A stretch of DNA of 39,354 bases from Candidatus Kapaibacterium sp. (GCA_025358765.1 JANYIG010000299.1:1-39354), one strand, 5' to 3'; shown: positions 7,490-17,197, numbered from the stretch's first letter. Numbers and translations: made by a program. Notes: a model not told the origin generated them from the sequence alone.

Positions 7490-9157
7490 TTAGGCAAGAA
7501 ATTTGTAATCATCTGCCGTGAGTGGGTTATTCTGCGGAATATCAGGCTGAATGCCTTCCATCAGCATGAATTGAAATTCTGGAATTTGTTCTTTATATGC
7601 GGAGTAATAGATGTTGTTATTGCCTCGGTCAGTATCTTCCCAAAATGTCGGGACGGCTGTTTCAAGTCGTTTGCAGATATTGTCTATTATGCCAATGGCT
7701 CGTACCGTATCAATATTTTTCAAATCCATAGCAATATCGCGCACAATCATCGCTGCGAGCGTGTACTGCTTGCTTTTGATGTAAAAAAGTGCTAGACCTG
7801 CTTGCAGTGTGCGAACACCGGAATGAAATGTCTGGTCGGATGACGAAGGTACGTTGCTGGATGGGATAATCATAGGATTATCCATTTCGAGCAGTTCTAA
7901 CAGCAGTTGTTTTTGTATCTGCTCGTCCCACTGCAATTCGGCAATTAGCGTCAACACTTCTTTCATCTCGAACGTAAACACGTCGTTGATGAAATAAAGA
8001 GCTTGCTGCGTTTGACTGTTGCGGAACACTTCGCTGCCGTAATTCCGCAGATACCACATTGCCTTGCGAACGAGTTCTGTTCTGTTGTTGAGAGCAAGTA
8101 ACTTGATATATGTGCTGTAATGAAATGCGAGATTATAAAGATTGCGAGCTTCTTGATTCGCTACACCATGTTTAAAGGCAGAGCGCATCATTGTATTAAA
8201 CCGCACCAAAATTGCCTCCATCAAATACTCGTCTTCGACTTGAATAGCCGCTTCGCCGACTAGGTTCATCTCCGATCCGCAGAGTGAGGATAAATCGAAG
8301 GCATTTTCATTCAAAAATTTGTTATACGAATCACCTAAAAGACGAAAGCATTTTTGCTCGTAAAACGTGCGCGATTCTTCAATTTCCTGAAACTGAATTT
8401 CGAGCGTTTGGAAAGAAATATCACCCATAACAGCACGGCTCAGAGTGAAAAATTTCGGATTGATAATATGCTCTTTGACCCGAATGTATTCACGTAATAA
8501 CGCGCTGATGTTTATAATGGTTTGCGCCTGTAATTCTTTGAACGAGACATAGTTGAAAATGCTATCTAACTGATTCAGGTGTTTGAAAAGCTCTTTTTGA
8601 CAATAGGTCGTGTTTTTTTCGTCTTTTCTGAGCCATTGACGCATGCGCGGTGCGGCAAGTTCATGGATAAGCGAGAGGCTATCTTTGAAAATTTTGCTGA
8701 TGATGGTGTTCGGTTTTGTGTAGCCCAAAATATAATACAGGTATGGGAAGGCAAACAGAATACAAACAGGCATAAACACGACAACGTTCAGCAGGACACT
8801 GGAGGTACGTGTTGGGGCAAGTTTGCTAAAAACAACGGCGTGTGAGGCTGATAAAATCAAACCCCACGCATAGAGTAAACTTCGCCAATCACCCATATAC
8901 ACATCAATAATGCGCGGAATCACCTGCGAGGCAATCGTGATAATCACCACCAGCGTTCCCACCACTAATCCTGTGATTGATAGCCAGACTTCTGGCGCAA
9001 ACGACATGTCTGGTGCGGCATTTGCCGGGAAAACCAATCCCACGAGTTCAAATGCTATAATGTCCGAAAGAAAAATCCCGACCACAATGAGAATAAATGA
9101 TAAACCCATCCTATGTCGTTCGGTAAAGAGCTTAATAGTGTAATATAGGCTGTTCAT
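7490..9157 (-). CDS. DUF2254-like membrane protein
   Basis: 555 residues with four N-terminal transmembrane helices (about 17-44, 57-80, 93-113 and 120-145). A helical soluble part of about 400 residues follows. The pattern of paired N-terminal helices, a conserved ITGLVVGTLVVIITIASQVIPRI segment and a long cytoplasmic tail resembles the DUF2254 predicted membrane proteins, but the match is by eye and tentative. The tail contains many aromatic and charged helices and no recognisable catalytic motif. It lies between the WGR-RDD membrane protein (43 bp upstream) and the UDG gene (45 bp downstream) in one minus-strand run. The function is unknown. Confidence 0.7.
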   Translation of the reverse strand: MNSLYYTIKLFTERHRMGLSFILIVVGIFLSDIIAFELVGLVFPANAAPDMSFAPEVWLSITGLVVGTLVVIITIASQVIPRIIDVYMGDWRSLLYAWGLILSASHAVVFSKLAPTRTSSVLLNVVVFMPVCILFAFPYLYYILGYTKPNTIISKIFKDSLSLIHELAAPRMRQWLRKDEKNTTYCQKELFKHLNQLDSIFNYVSFKELQAQTIINISALLREYIRVKEHIINPKFFTLSRAVMGDISFQTLEIQFQEIEESRTFYEQKCFRLLGDSYNKFLNENAFDLSSLCGSEMNLVGEAAIQVEDEYLMEAILVRFNTMMRSAFKHGVANQEARNLYNLAFHYSTYIKLLALNNRTELVRKAMWYLRNYGSEVFRNSQTQQALYFINDVFTFEMKEVLTLIAELQWDEQIQKQLLLELLEMDNPMIIPSSNVPSSSDQTFHSGVRTLQAGLALFYIKSKQYTLAAMIVRDIAMDLKNIDTVRAIGIIDNICKRLETAVPTFWEDTDRGNNNIYYSAYKEQIPEFQFMLMEGIQPDIPQNNPLTADDYKFLA

Positions 9158-9199
9158 TATGTTACCCTTAAAAAAACTTCTGCACTAAGAAATATTTAG

Positions 9200-10147
9200 T
9201 CACTTCAGAAAATCGGAAAAATGGTATTCAATACGCCCCGCGTCGTTGATTTCTATACGACAAATGCCTCGATTTGCCATGCGTTGGAGTTCCGTATTCG
9301 CCTCATCAAGAGAAATTGGTGTTTCTACCGTGAGTACCATTGGTGTGAGAATACCGCCATGCCGTTGTGCGGCTTGCAGAATAGCTTTTTCCGTGAACAC
9401 AGCAAATACTTGAGAGCCTTGCTCAAACTCAGCTTTGGAATAGACAAGCGTACCAACTATAATATCATGCAATGCCTGTTTGCGCTGCGTGAATGCTGCG
9501 ACCAAAACGCCTAAACCGCCTGTCACCGCATATTCTATTTGTCGGACAAACCAGCGTATAAATGCCTTTGGGATCGAGAGACGTTTGCCGTCCATATCCG
9601 TCACAATAAGTCCCATTGCACGTTTGCCGGGTGTTGCTCGGTATTCCGAACTTTCAAAATACACGGAATACACAGCGGATACGGCAAAAAATGTGATGCC
9701 CCAAATCTGGTCGTTATTGCCAAGAACCCCTGTCATTGCGCCGCCTGCTGCTGCCCAGGTAGCTCCCTTGAGCGTCCAGTCAATCACCGTCGCAATGGCG
9801 CGTTTACCAAAATCTCCATATGGTGGCTCGTGCAAGGCTGGATGCGGATTAAACGCGGTTATTCCCGGTATCTGAACCGAAGGGTGCGGTGCCGTCCGTT
9901 TGTTGGCATGTTGTGGAACCTGTGCTGAAAGTGAGGTGTTTAGCTGCCCTTGGAGTTCTGATGTTTTTAGCTCTGCGTATCTTCGTGCTTCGTCGTTACT
10001 ATCAAAAATCGTTGCCTGTGTAACGCCCTGTGTGCCGATGCGCCCGTAGCGGATGGTCACAATGGTGGCTTCCGTTGTGATTTCGTAGAAGGTTCGCTCA
10101 CCGCTTGCGGCATGGCTTTCTTCCCAATATATTCGTTCGGTTTGCAT
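9200..10147 (-). CDS. WGR-RDD fusion membrane protein
   Basis: I start it at the ATG at 10147 (315 residues), not at the longer frame that would overlap dapB; this ATG is 4 bp after the dapB stop, typical of coupled genes. Domains in order: a WGR-like domain at about 1-68 (RIYWEE, ITIRYGRIGTQG with W replaced by Y), a linker to about 108, and an RDD-family membrane domain at about 111-238. The RDD part has R116, D123, ATPGKRAMGLIV at 171-182 and QALHDIIVGTLVY at 224-236. A C-terminal domain of about 70 residues (250-315) may be a winged-helix fold. WGR is best known from nucleic-acid-associated proteins such as PARPs; RDD proteins are membrane proteins, some linked to ion or compound export. 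The joint function is unknown. Confidence 0.8.
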   Translation of the reverse strand: MQTERIYWEESHAASGERTFYEITTEATIVTIRYGRIGTQGVTQATIFDSNDEARRYAELKTSELQGQLNTSLSAQVPQHANKRTAPHPSVQIPGITAFNPHPALHEPPYGDFGKRAIATVIDWTLKGATWAAAGGAMTGVLGNNDQIWGITFFAVSAVYSVYFESSEYRATPGKRAMGLIVTDMDGKRLSIPKAFIRWFVRQIEYAVTGGLGVLVAAFTQRKQALHDIIVGTLVYSKAEFEQGSQVFAVFTEKAILQAAQRHGGILTPMVLTVETPISLDEANTELQRMANRGICRIEINDAGRIEYHFSDFLK

Positions 10148-10151
10148 AGCC

Positions 10152-10916
10152 TCAGGCGTTAGGAATCTCGTGCAATGTGCTAAAAATCTCGCTGAATTCG
10201 TAGAAGCCTTTCCTGCTCGCAATCCACCGTGCTGCACGGAGAGCACCAATCGCAAAACCGCTTCGGTTGCGGGCACGGTGCGTAAGTTCGAGTGTGTCGG
10301 CGGCAGAATCCAGATAGACGGTATGTGTGCCGGGTACATCGCCCACGCGGGTGGAGCTCAGATGCAAGGCATCGGGTGCTATCTGTCCGTGTGATGCATC
10401 CACAAGAAATGATGATTTTCGCTCTATTTCGGTTTCGAGAATATGTGCCAACGAAAGCGCCGTACCGCTTGGCGCGTCGAGTTTGCGGCGGTGATGCAGT
10501 TCGTGAAGCGCCACGTCGTATTCATCATAACGGTTGACAAGTTCTGCCGCCAGACGAATAATTTGAAAAAACATCTGCACACCGACGGAAAAATTTGCGC
10601 TATAGACCGCACCAATATTGTGCTGCTCCACGATTGCCCGTATAGCATTGCTTTGTGCCGACCAGCCCGTTGTGCCGATAATAACGTGTTTTCCGGCTTG
10701 CGCCAAAACGTGCGTATTTTCAAGCACTGCAGCTGGTACGGAAAAATCAATTGCTACATCGAAGTTTGTAGAAACCGCGCCATCAATGGTAAGCGGACGT
10801 TTTATGTCAAATATTTCTGTAACCACGCAGCCACATTGCGCCGATAGACGTTCTAATTCTTTGCCCATTGCTCCATAGCCAACAAGCGCAATTGGGGTTT
10901 GGGTTGATAATTTCAT
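10152..10916 (-). CDS. dapB: 4-hydroxy-tetrahydrodipicolinate reductase
   Basis: Reduces 4-hydroxy-tetrahydrodipicolinate to tetrahydrodipicolinate with NAD(P)H in the diaminopimelate/lysine pathway. From the ATG at 10916 the protein has 254 residues, normal for the family. The nucleotide-binding GYGAMG is at 13-18 and GTTGWS at 81-86. The catalytic signature ELHHRRKLDAPSGTA at 139-153 gives H141 and K145, matching E. coli H159 and K163. The C-terminal HRARNRSGFAIGALRAARW is also typical. A TTG start at 10931 would add five residues and is less likely. It heads a minus-strand run with the WGR-RDD gene 4 bp downstream. The other lysine-pathway gene in the window, aspartate kinase, is 16 kb away. 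Confidence 0.95.
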   Translation of the reverse strand: MKLSTQTPIALVGYGAMGKELERLSAQCGCVVTEIFDIKRPLTIDGAVSTNFDVAIDFSVPAAVLENTHVLAQAGKHVIIGTTGWSAQSNAIRAIVEQHNIGAVYSANFSVGVQMFFQIIRLAAELVNRYDEYDVALHELHHRRKLDAPSGTALSLAHILETEIERKSSFLVDASHGQIAPDALHLSSTRVGDVPGTHTVYLDSAADTLELTHRARNRSGFAIGALRAARWIASRKGFYEFSEIFSTLHEIPNA

Positions 10917-10948
10917 AGCAGAGTACGCCAAATTGTCTAAAAACGGAA

Positions 10949-10978
10949 CTGGCGCGAATGCTCATCACATCGCGCCAG
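10949..10978 (-). terminator. Terminator after the DUF4412 gene
   Basis: Perfect 9-bp stem CTGGCGCGA (10949-10957) with TCGCGCCAG (10970-10978). On the minus strand it is followed by TTCCGTTTTT. It would separate the DUF4412 gene from dapB. Confidence 0.65.
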
Positions 10979-11017
10979 CCACAAAAGAACAATATTACAA
11001 TAATCGAATGGGGAAGA

Positions 11018-11824
11018 TTACTTGCCAGTGCCGGGCATAGACATTCTCTGATAGCCTGAAGGGGTTGTAAACAACGCATCTTCCAACGCTTTTTTCTCAA
11101 TGGATAGTACTTCCAACCTCGTGATTTCTCTGCCAGTTTTATCGCGCTCCACGAGCAAGAGTGGGAAGTAATTACCTTGTTTCAGGAGTTTTCTCATGCT
11201 TGCCGATGGAATCAAGCCATCGCCCATTTGTCCTTCGGGAATGTAGATTTTACCCATCTCGCCGTTCGTCCAAAGTTCAACCTCACCATTGAAGGTTTTA
11301 TCAATCCATTGTTCGCAGTCGTAACCAGCAATCTTTTGGGTTTTGGTGCTTTTCGTCGGCAATTTAGCTTCCGGTCCTTTGGTCACCATTTTTTCCATTT
11401 GCAAGTCCATGATCATCTTTTCTTTGTCCATAACCATATAAATCATCTTTTTCGTAGCATCCACGATAATTTTCTGCTGAATTTTATCACCTTTTTCGTC
11501 TGCTAAGAATTTATCACCTTTGATATACATCGCAACGGTTGAGCTTAGTTTGCTGGATGCCGCACCTTTTTTAAAGGTCACAACACCTTCAAAACTATGT
11601 TGTTGTGGGGCTGATTTAATTTCCGCTGCTACAGGAGGCTTTTGTGTAGATGTTCGTACCGCGCCCAAAAATTTTGGTTCTGTTTCTGTTGGTGGTTTAA
11701 CCTCTGTTGCCGGAGGCGTAGTTACAGGCGACTTCTGTGCCAATGCCGAGTAGTGAATTGTACCCAAACAAAGGGCTGCCATTATTATCGTAGGTAGAAG
11801 ACGAGTCCATACAGGCGTTTTCAT
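11018..11824 (-). CDS. DUF4412-like exported protein
   Basis: 268 residues from the ATG at 11824. I prefer this to the ATG at 11833 because GAAGGT lies 9 bp upstream of it but only 1 bp from the first. A signal peptide ends near residue 27 (HYSALAQ) and a Pro/Thr/Glu linker follows. The domain reads FEGVVTFKKG, MYIKGDKFLAD, KKMIYMVMDKEKMIMDL, KIAGYDCEQWI and VELWTNGEMGKI. This order (a beta strand pattern, methionine-rich lines about a stored variable, and a G-Y-x-C motif) is that of DUF4412, a family of periplasmic or lipoprotein-like domains of unknown function that resemble outer-membrane-lipid-binding folds. It is the only Cys after the signal peptide. A hairpin terminator follows. Confidence 0.75.
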   Translation of the reverse strand: MKTPVWTRLLPTIIMAALCLGTIHYSALAQKSPVTTPPATEVKPPTETEPKFLGAVRTSTQKPPVAAEIKSAPQQHSFEGVVTFKKGAASSKLSSTVAMYIKGDKFLADEKGDKIQQKIIVDATKKMIYMVMDKEKMIMDLQMEKMVTKGPEAKLPTKSTKTQKIAGYDCEQWIDKTFNGEVELWTNGEMGKIYIPEGQMGDGLIPSASMRKLLKQGNYFPLLLVERDKTGREITRLEVLSIEKKALEDALFTTPSGYQRMSMPGTGK

Positions 11825-11899
11825 AGTGTGCATACCTTCATGAAGAATGTGTAACCAGATGTGATTATACTACTGTGATAAGATAAGCAAAAATACGGT

Positions 11900-11964
11900 T
11901 TAAAAAAAAGCCTTCTGCCCAAGAAAAATCCTCGTTTAATGTATACCGATGAGGATTCTATCTT
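11900..11964 (-). terminator. Probable terminator after ccmF
   Basis: On the minus strand AATCCTC and GAGGATT (plus-strand arms near 11928-11934 and 11950-11957) form a 7-bp stem, followed by TTTTC and, 14 bp on, an uninterrupted run of eight Ts. Confidence 0.45.
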
Positions 11965-11982
11965 CCGTGTGGAGCAAACATG

Positions 11983-14403
11983 CTACGCTTCTATCACTTC
12001 TGTATCTACGGTTTCTTTGGAAGATACAGTCTCGATATTGTGTTCAGCAGGACTTATCGTGTCGCTTCGTTTAAGTTCGCGACGACGACGGAAGACGGAA
12101 ACAAAGAACCCCAGCGTCATCAGCATCACGCCTGTCCACACCAAACTCATAAGAGGTTTGCGCGAGACTTCGACAGTAAAGACCTCACGGGGTTGCATTT
12201 CTGGCTTACTGGCATCGGCGAATGTCATCAGTGCTTGAGATTGTGAAAGGCTTTGTTTGTTTGGCAAAATGCGCTGTAAGGCGATGTAGTATGTTGTGCC
12301 GGGAATATTAAACGGCTCACGTTTTTGTGCCGTTGCTATGCCCGCAATGCCATCTTTGCCGATAAATGTTGTATAAATATTTTGGGTTGTTTTTTCGCCC
12401 TTGTGTTCAAGCTCAATCACCACGCCAAGTTTGAGGTTTTCTGCATTGCCGGATTGTGCCGCTGTGATGGCGTTAGACATGTCGAAACTCAATAGAGTGA
12501 TTGTATAGGTGGAGTCAAACGGCAGCGGTGTTGGTATGTTTTTAGCGATGGTCGCTGTTGGCGCTTCGCCTTCTAATTCAATACCCTTCGGCGAAACGTA
12601 GATATCCTGCGTAGCAGACCATTTGATGCCGGGTTCAAGGAATGCGGACTGGCGTTTATTGAAATCGCTCCAATACAGTATAGGTGCTACGACAGCGAGC
12701 TGTTTGCCATCTTTTTCAAGTTCAACATAGTACTTATACTTTTCACGATCGTTGTATTCTTTGTCAATTTGTTCGCGTCCAACGAACATTATTTTATACC
12801 CTAAAGCATTAACAGCAACACCCTGAGGAAGCCGCACATGTTCGGTTACAGAATAGCGAGACGTTGCGACAATTCCTAGCATTAATAACGCCACCCCAAA
12901 ATGTGCAATATACGGACCGGCGTGGCTTGGACGCGCTTTCAAAAGCCGACCTGCAAGTTCGACATTCACAAATAACGTGAATAGCGCACCAAACGTCAAG
13001 CCTAAATATGCTGCATCCTGTACGCCAACAAAAGCTGCTGCACCTGTTGCCAGAAGTGCCAATCCTAGTGGAATCCACAACCGACGCGTGAATTCCCGTG
13101 CAGGTGTGGAGCGCCAGCGAAGCAGAAGCGATGAGCCATTGACGAGCGTGATTATAATGGCGAGGGGCAAGTGCATCGTGTTGTAATACGAAATATCAAT
13201 CGCCACTTTCGGTTTTTTGAGCAGTTCGCAGATGAGAGGCCAGCTTGTTCCAATCACTACAATCATTGCGCTTGCCATTGTCAGTGCTGCACCGATGGCG
13301 AGTGCGAATTCGCGCGAAGTTGGGTTAAAATTCGCCTTCGCCGCAGCAATATCCTCGCGTCGCCAGAGAATTGCACCAATACCTATAACGCTGAACACCA
13401 ACATAAAGGCAAGGAGCAAGATATACGCAAAAAATCCTGGATCAACAAACGAATGTACGGACGTGTCCCCCAGAACACCGCTTCGCGTCAGGAACGTGGA
13501 GTACAGAACGAGCAGAAAACACAGCACTGCCAATACGAGGTTTGTTTTCACCAAGCCTTTGGTTTTTTTCTGTGTGAGCATCGTGTGAACAAGCGCTACC
13601 GATACAAGCCAGGGGATAAGCGAGGAGTTTTCCACCGGATCCCAACCCCAGAATCCGCCCCATCCTAACGTTTCGTATGCCCAGAATCCACCGAGCATAA
13701 TACCGAAACCCAGCACACCCGTTCCAAACAGAATCCACGGAAGTGATACGTTCACCCAATTATGGTAGTCGCGGCGGATGAGTGCTGCCATTGCAAATGC
13801 AAACGGCACGGACATCGAAGCAAAGCCAGTGAAGAGAATCGGTGGGTGAATTGTTATCCATAGATTATGTAGAAGCGGGTTCAAACCTTTTCCGTTAGGC
13901 GGCATAAAATCTGGTTGCACACCATCTTTGGCGAAAGATTCCCACACGAGCGCAAACGGGCTTTTCGCCACGAGCATTAGTAACAAGAACACAAGGATTA
14001 AACCGTAAAAACCCATCACCTCTGCTTCGTAGCCGTGCTTGCGAACGTAAGGCAGAAGGCTTATCCCAATTGCTGAAACAAGAAGCGTCCAAAGCATAAA
14101 ACTTCCTTCCTGTCCTGCATAAAACGTTGCCATCAAAAGCGGCGTGGAAAGTTCCCGCGAGGAATGTCCCCACACGTAGGTATAGCTGAAGTTGTGTGTG
14201 AGGATGTTATACATCTGCATACCCGCCACAACGAGCATTCCGCCAAACACAACAAAAAATAAGATGCGCCCGATTGTCCGAAAATCCATCGTTGTCGTGC
14301 TTCCGTCTCCATTGCGGAGCGAAAGTCGTACAGACCAAAAATAAGCGCCGGAGGAAACCACCGCCGCCGCAAAGAGCAGGTTGATAAATACTTGCCCAAT
14401 CAT
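11983..14403 (-). CDS. ccmF: Cytochrome c maturation heme lyase subunit CcmF
   Basis: Polytopic membrane protein that transfers heme to apocytochrome c in the periplasm (system I maturation). It has 806 residues, longer than the usual 630-680. The tryptophan-rich WWD heme-handling motif WGGFWGWDPVENSSLIPW is at about 248-265. Conserved histidines lie on either side: H186 in ITIHPPIL and H273 in LVHTML. Many hydrophobic helices follow, with a large periplasmic domain at about 540-740. The extra length is partly an extended C-terminal tail (after the last helix near 755-775: RRRRELKRSDTISPAEH), rich in Ser, Thr and Glu. None of ccmA-E, G or H is in the window. It lies downstream of the GH2-like gene, 132 bp away. 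Confidence 0.93.
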   Translation of the reverse strand: MIGQVFINLLFAAAVVSSGAYFWSVRLSLRNGDGSTTTMDFRTIGRILFFVVFGGMLVVAGMQMYNILTHNFSYTYVWGHSSRELSTPLLMATFYAGQEGSFMLWTLLVSAIGISLLPYVRKHGYEAEVMGFYGLILVFLLLMLVAKSPFALVWESFAKDGVQPDFMPPNGKGLNPLLHNLWITIHPPILFTGFASMSVPFAFAMAALIRRDYHNWVNVSLPWILFGTGVLGFGIMLGGFWAYETLGWGGFWGWDPVENSSLIPWLVSVALVHTMLTQKKTKGLVKTNLVLAVLCFLLVLYSTFLTRSGVLGDTSVHSFVDPGFFAYILLLAFMLVFSVIGIGAILWRREDIAAAKANFNPTSREFALAIGAALTMASAMIVVIGTSWPLICELLKKPKVAIDISYYNTMHLPLAIIITLVNGSSLLLRWRSTPAREFTRRLWIPLGLALLATGAAAFVGVQDAAYLGLTFGALFTLFVNVELAGRLLKARPSHAGPYIAHFGVALLMLGIVATSRYSVTEHVRLPQGVAVNALGYKIMFVGREQIDKEYNDREKYKYYVELEKDGKQLAVVAPILYWSDFNKRQSAFLEPGIKWSATQDIYVSPKGIELEGEAPTATIAKNIPTPLPFDSTYTITLLSFDMSNAITAAQSGNAENLKLGVVIELEHKGEKTTQNIYTTFIGKDGIAGIATAQKREPFNIPGTTYYIALQRILPNKQSLSQSQALMTFADASKPEMQPREVFTVEVSRKPLMSLVWTGVMLMTLGFFVSVFRRRRELKRSDTISPAEHNIETVSSKETVDTEVIEA

Positions 14404-14535
14404 GGCATTATTCCTTGATAGTAATGATGATACGATGCTTTATGTGGTTCATAATCTCTTCAATTTCAAAATACGATGTAGGGATTGGCTTCGTCTGTGC
14501 AAGAATATTCCGTGACGCTCTGTAAATGCTCTTTA

Positions 14536-17184
14536 TCAGTTGTATAGCACCGAAAAGAAATAATTGACGTAGGCAAATGTGGCGTAGGATGAGTTGTAAT
14601 AAAGTGCAATGCCCGTTGCCACAAGAAGCATGAAGGCTATGCCTAATAAATAAATTCTTGTCGAGCGAACATCGTAAATCACAGATGTTCCGCGCAGTAC
14701 ACGATACAAGCACCAAATCAGGATACCCACAATCATCACCAATGAAATCTGTGTATATACCTGTCCCGCTAAGAGTTTGTACAAGCCCATCGTCATCGGC
14801 AGCAAAAACACAAGTGGAATGCAAGCCCATACGGCAATCACGAACGCATCACTCATTAAAATACGAGCTTTGACGAAGAGCGAACCTGCGCGGATAATCA
14901 ATGTCACAATACCGACGAGTACCATAAAAACAAGCGTCGCCACAATAAACGATGCCCAAGGAATCCAAATAATCGTGTTGACGAATTCTTTGATTGTGTC
15001 GGATGGAATTAGATGCGTCAGGATATAATCAAGTAAAAAATTAAACCGCAGGAAATATAAGACAGAGGAAAGCAAAATTCCGAGTGTGCCAGAGAGAATC
15101 AGCGCCAATGTGAACGTACCAGCATTCGAGAGAATACGTTGGTCGCGGATGTCGGTATAAAAATTATATGGTCGTAAGAGTGCCCGAATAACATCTTCGC
15201 GAAAACGCCGCGATGTATTGATGAGGATGAAAAATGTGATGAGCAGAAAGATGCTAACAATGGTATAAAGTGCTGGAGAATCGGGGAGGTAGTTGCCTGT
15301 TTCCAATATCGGCTCTTTTTCATCATTCAAAAGCGCTTTGAACATTTGGTAGGAAACTCGTGTATCGCGTATGCGTGATACCAAGCCGGTTGTAATCGTA
15401 AATTGGTCTTCGTTATTGACAGTAAGCATTGGTCGTTCTGCTTGATAGTCATTAAACGACGTGATAATAATATTGTTCGAGATTTTATGCTCTTGAAGCG
15501 TACGAAAGCAGGTTCGGATGAATTTTGCTTGTGCTTCTATGGACAATGGGTCAGAGTATCCGTTATGATTATTCGGGTAAATAATTTTACCAAAGCTAAA
15601 GAGTGTGACGGTCTTTTTGCTCAGGTTTTGCAGTCGTTCTGCTTCAGCCCGAAAACTCTGAGCATTCTCACGATTTATGGCAAAGATGATGAAATCCAAT
15701 CCGTCCGTTTCTACTGTCAGCGCACCATCGCGCACCGTTTTATAGATAAGTTTCGAGGAATTGGGACGGATGATTTCATGCAAGCGCTGTGAATACGTGG
15801 CAAATTCAGGTGCTCCTTCTGCAAAACTATCGCTGATGCCCCATGCGAGCGTTGAAGGGTGATTTTCATACGCTTGCATCATTTCTCGGAGGATGAGCTG
15901 AACCGAAACGATATAATTATCTCTGCCAATAATAGTTGCTGGAACACCGTTCAGTGGGAGTTCCACCATAATAAATAAGCCGTATTTATCGCATAGATAT
16001 GACAAATATGGATGTGGCGTATTATAGCGTACACGAATCATATTCGCACCCAATGTTTTAATGGCGATGATGTCTTTCTCATATTCCGCCATATTGAGCG
16101 TTTGGCGGTTTACTTCTGAGTCTTCAACATAATCCAAAGCCTTTACTGTAATAGGTTGGCCGTTGAGAAGAAGAATTTGTTTTTCGTCAACAATAGCTTT
16201 TTCTACGTTGTAGAGTCCGAGCTGAATCGTATAATCGTCTATGACTACACCATTTTTACGAATTTGAGCAACAAATGTATAGAGAGATGGAGAAGATGGC
16301 GACCAGAGTTTAAGCGAGGAAATGGGAATAGTGAGTTTCAGGGAAACATTTCGATTCGCTTCAATTTCTGCAACGATGGGTATAGCACGCGAAACAACGG
16401 TTGAATCTTCTGATGAGCGCAATTCCGCGCCAATTTCAACAGATGTTTTATATTGCGGCGCATTCTTCTTAATATTTGACGAATCACCTTCAGCAAGAAG
16501 GAGATTCCGTAGATTGCCGGCAGAAATGGTTGCTGTGACCTGCACACTACCGGATGAAAAATCTGTTCCCTGAAATGCTGTATGAGTTTCGACGCTAGTG
16601 AAATAGATATCTGAAGTGCCAACTAAAAATAACTCACGATAGATGCCGCCGTATATTTTCGCGTGATGCGGAGAACGACGGACAGGAATAGTACTTAATG
16701 CATCTAATTCGTTGTTGACAACAATCTCAAGAGTGTTATTGCCGTTTACTAAGTATTGATCAGGGATGCGTATCTGAAATGGGGTGCTACCGCCAGCATG
16801 GCTTTGGAGATATTGACCGTTAACGAAAACCTGGGTTTTGTAATTGGAACCCAAGAACTGTAACTGCCATTCATAACGATTAATAAGGTCTTGACTAATG
16901 TTGAACGTCCGGCGGTAGTGAAATTCGCCTGTTACCGATTCAGAAAATGGCAGCGTCACAGTGCGTATTTCCGACTCACTGCCCGTAACAAAACGCTGCC
17001 AGTCCCCGGCAAGCGTGTACAGAAGGCGCTGAGAAGAATGCGTGACCACTTTTACCTGTTCTGGTGTAAGCGGTGTGTAGCGGCTTCCAGCTGCGTGTGT
17101 GTTGGAAATAGCAACAAGTACTCCAACAACAAAAAGCAAAAGAAATGCGCTGGTACGTGGACGAACATTCATACGGGCTAGCAT
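14536..17184 (-). CDS. GH2-like membrane protein, probable pseudoenzyme
   Basis: 882 residues: signal or anchor helix (11-29), then a glycoside hydrolase family 2 layout. This is a jelly-roll sugar-binding domain (about 55-200, with GEFHYRRTF, FLGSNYKTQVFVNGQYL and HHAKIYGGIYRELFL), an immunoglobulin-like domain (about 210-330) and a TIM-barrel-like domain (about 335-625, LNGQPITVKALDYVED, LGANMIRVRYNTPHPY). Five or more transmembrane helices follow (about 636-656, 690-715, 735-765, 780-805, 850-875). In GH2 enzymes the acid/base Glu sits in HPSxxxWSxGNE; here HPSTLAWGISDSF (442-454) has no such Glu. The nucleophile region (normally SEYG or TEYG) reads ITSFNDYQAE (574-583), again without it at the expected place. 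The start may also be the ATG at 17172. Probably a carbohydrate-binding or sensing protein rather than a hydrolase. Confidence 0.8.
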   Translation of the reverse strand: MLARMNVRPRTSAFLLLFVVGVLVAISNTHAAGSRYTPLTPEQVKVVTHSSQRLLYTLAGDWQRFVTGSESEIRTVTLPFSESVTGEFHYRRTFNISQDLINRYEWQLQFLGSNYKTQVFVNGQYLQSHAGGSTPFQIRIPDQYLVNGNNTLEIVVNNELDALSTIPVRRSPHHAKIYGGIYRELFLVGTSDIYFTSVETHTAFQGTDFSSGSVQVTATISAGNLRNLLLAEGDSSNIKKNAPQYKTSVEIGAELRSSEDSTVVSRAIPIVAEIEANRNVSLKLTIPISSLKLWSPSSPSLYTFVAQIRKNGVVIDDYTIQLGLYNVEKAIVDEKQILLLNGQPITVKALDYVEDSEVNRQTLNMAEYEKDIIAIKTLGANMIRVRYNTPHPYLSYLCDKYGLFIMVELPLNGVPATIIGRDNYIVSVQLILREMMQAYENHPSTLAWGISDSFAEGAPEFATYSQRLHEIIRPNSSKLIYKTVRDGALTVETDGLDFIIFAINRENAQSFRAEAERLQNLSKKTVTLFSFGKIIYPNNHNGYSDPLSIEAQAKFIRTCFRTLQEHKISNNIIITSFNDYQAERPMLTVNNEDQFTITTGLVSRIRDTRVSYQMFKALLNDEKEPILETGNYLPDSPALYTIVSIFLLITFFILINTSRRFREDVIRALLRPYNFYTDIRDQRILSNAGTFTLALILSGTLGILLSSVLYFLRFNFLLDYILTHLIPSDTIKEFVNTIIWIPWASFIVATLVFMVLVGIVTLIIRAGSLFVKARILMSDAFVIAVWACIPLVFLLPMTMGLYKLLAGQVYTQISLVMIVGILIWCLYRVLRGTSVIYDVRSTRIYLLGIAFMLLVATGIALYYNSSYATFAYVNYFFSVLYN

Positions 17185-17197
17185 AATTCGTTGGGAA

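Noticed and set aside
10148-10339. Longer start of the WGR-RDD gene
   Set aside because: It would overlap the end of dapB by about 190 bp in another frame, lacks similarity, and a good coupled ATG exists at 10147.
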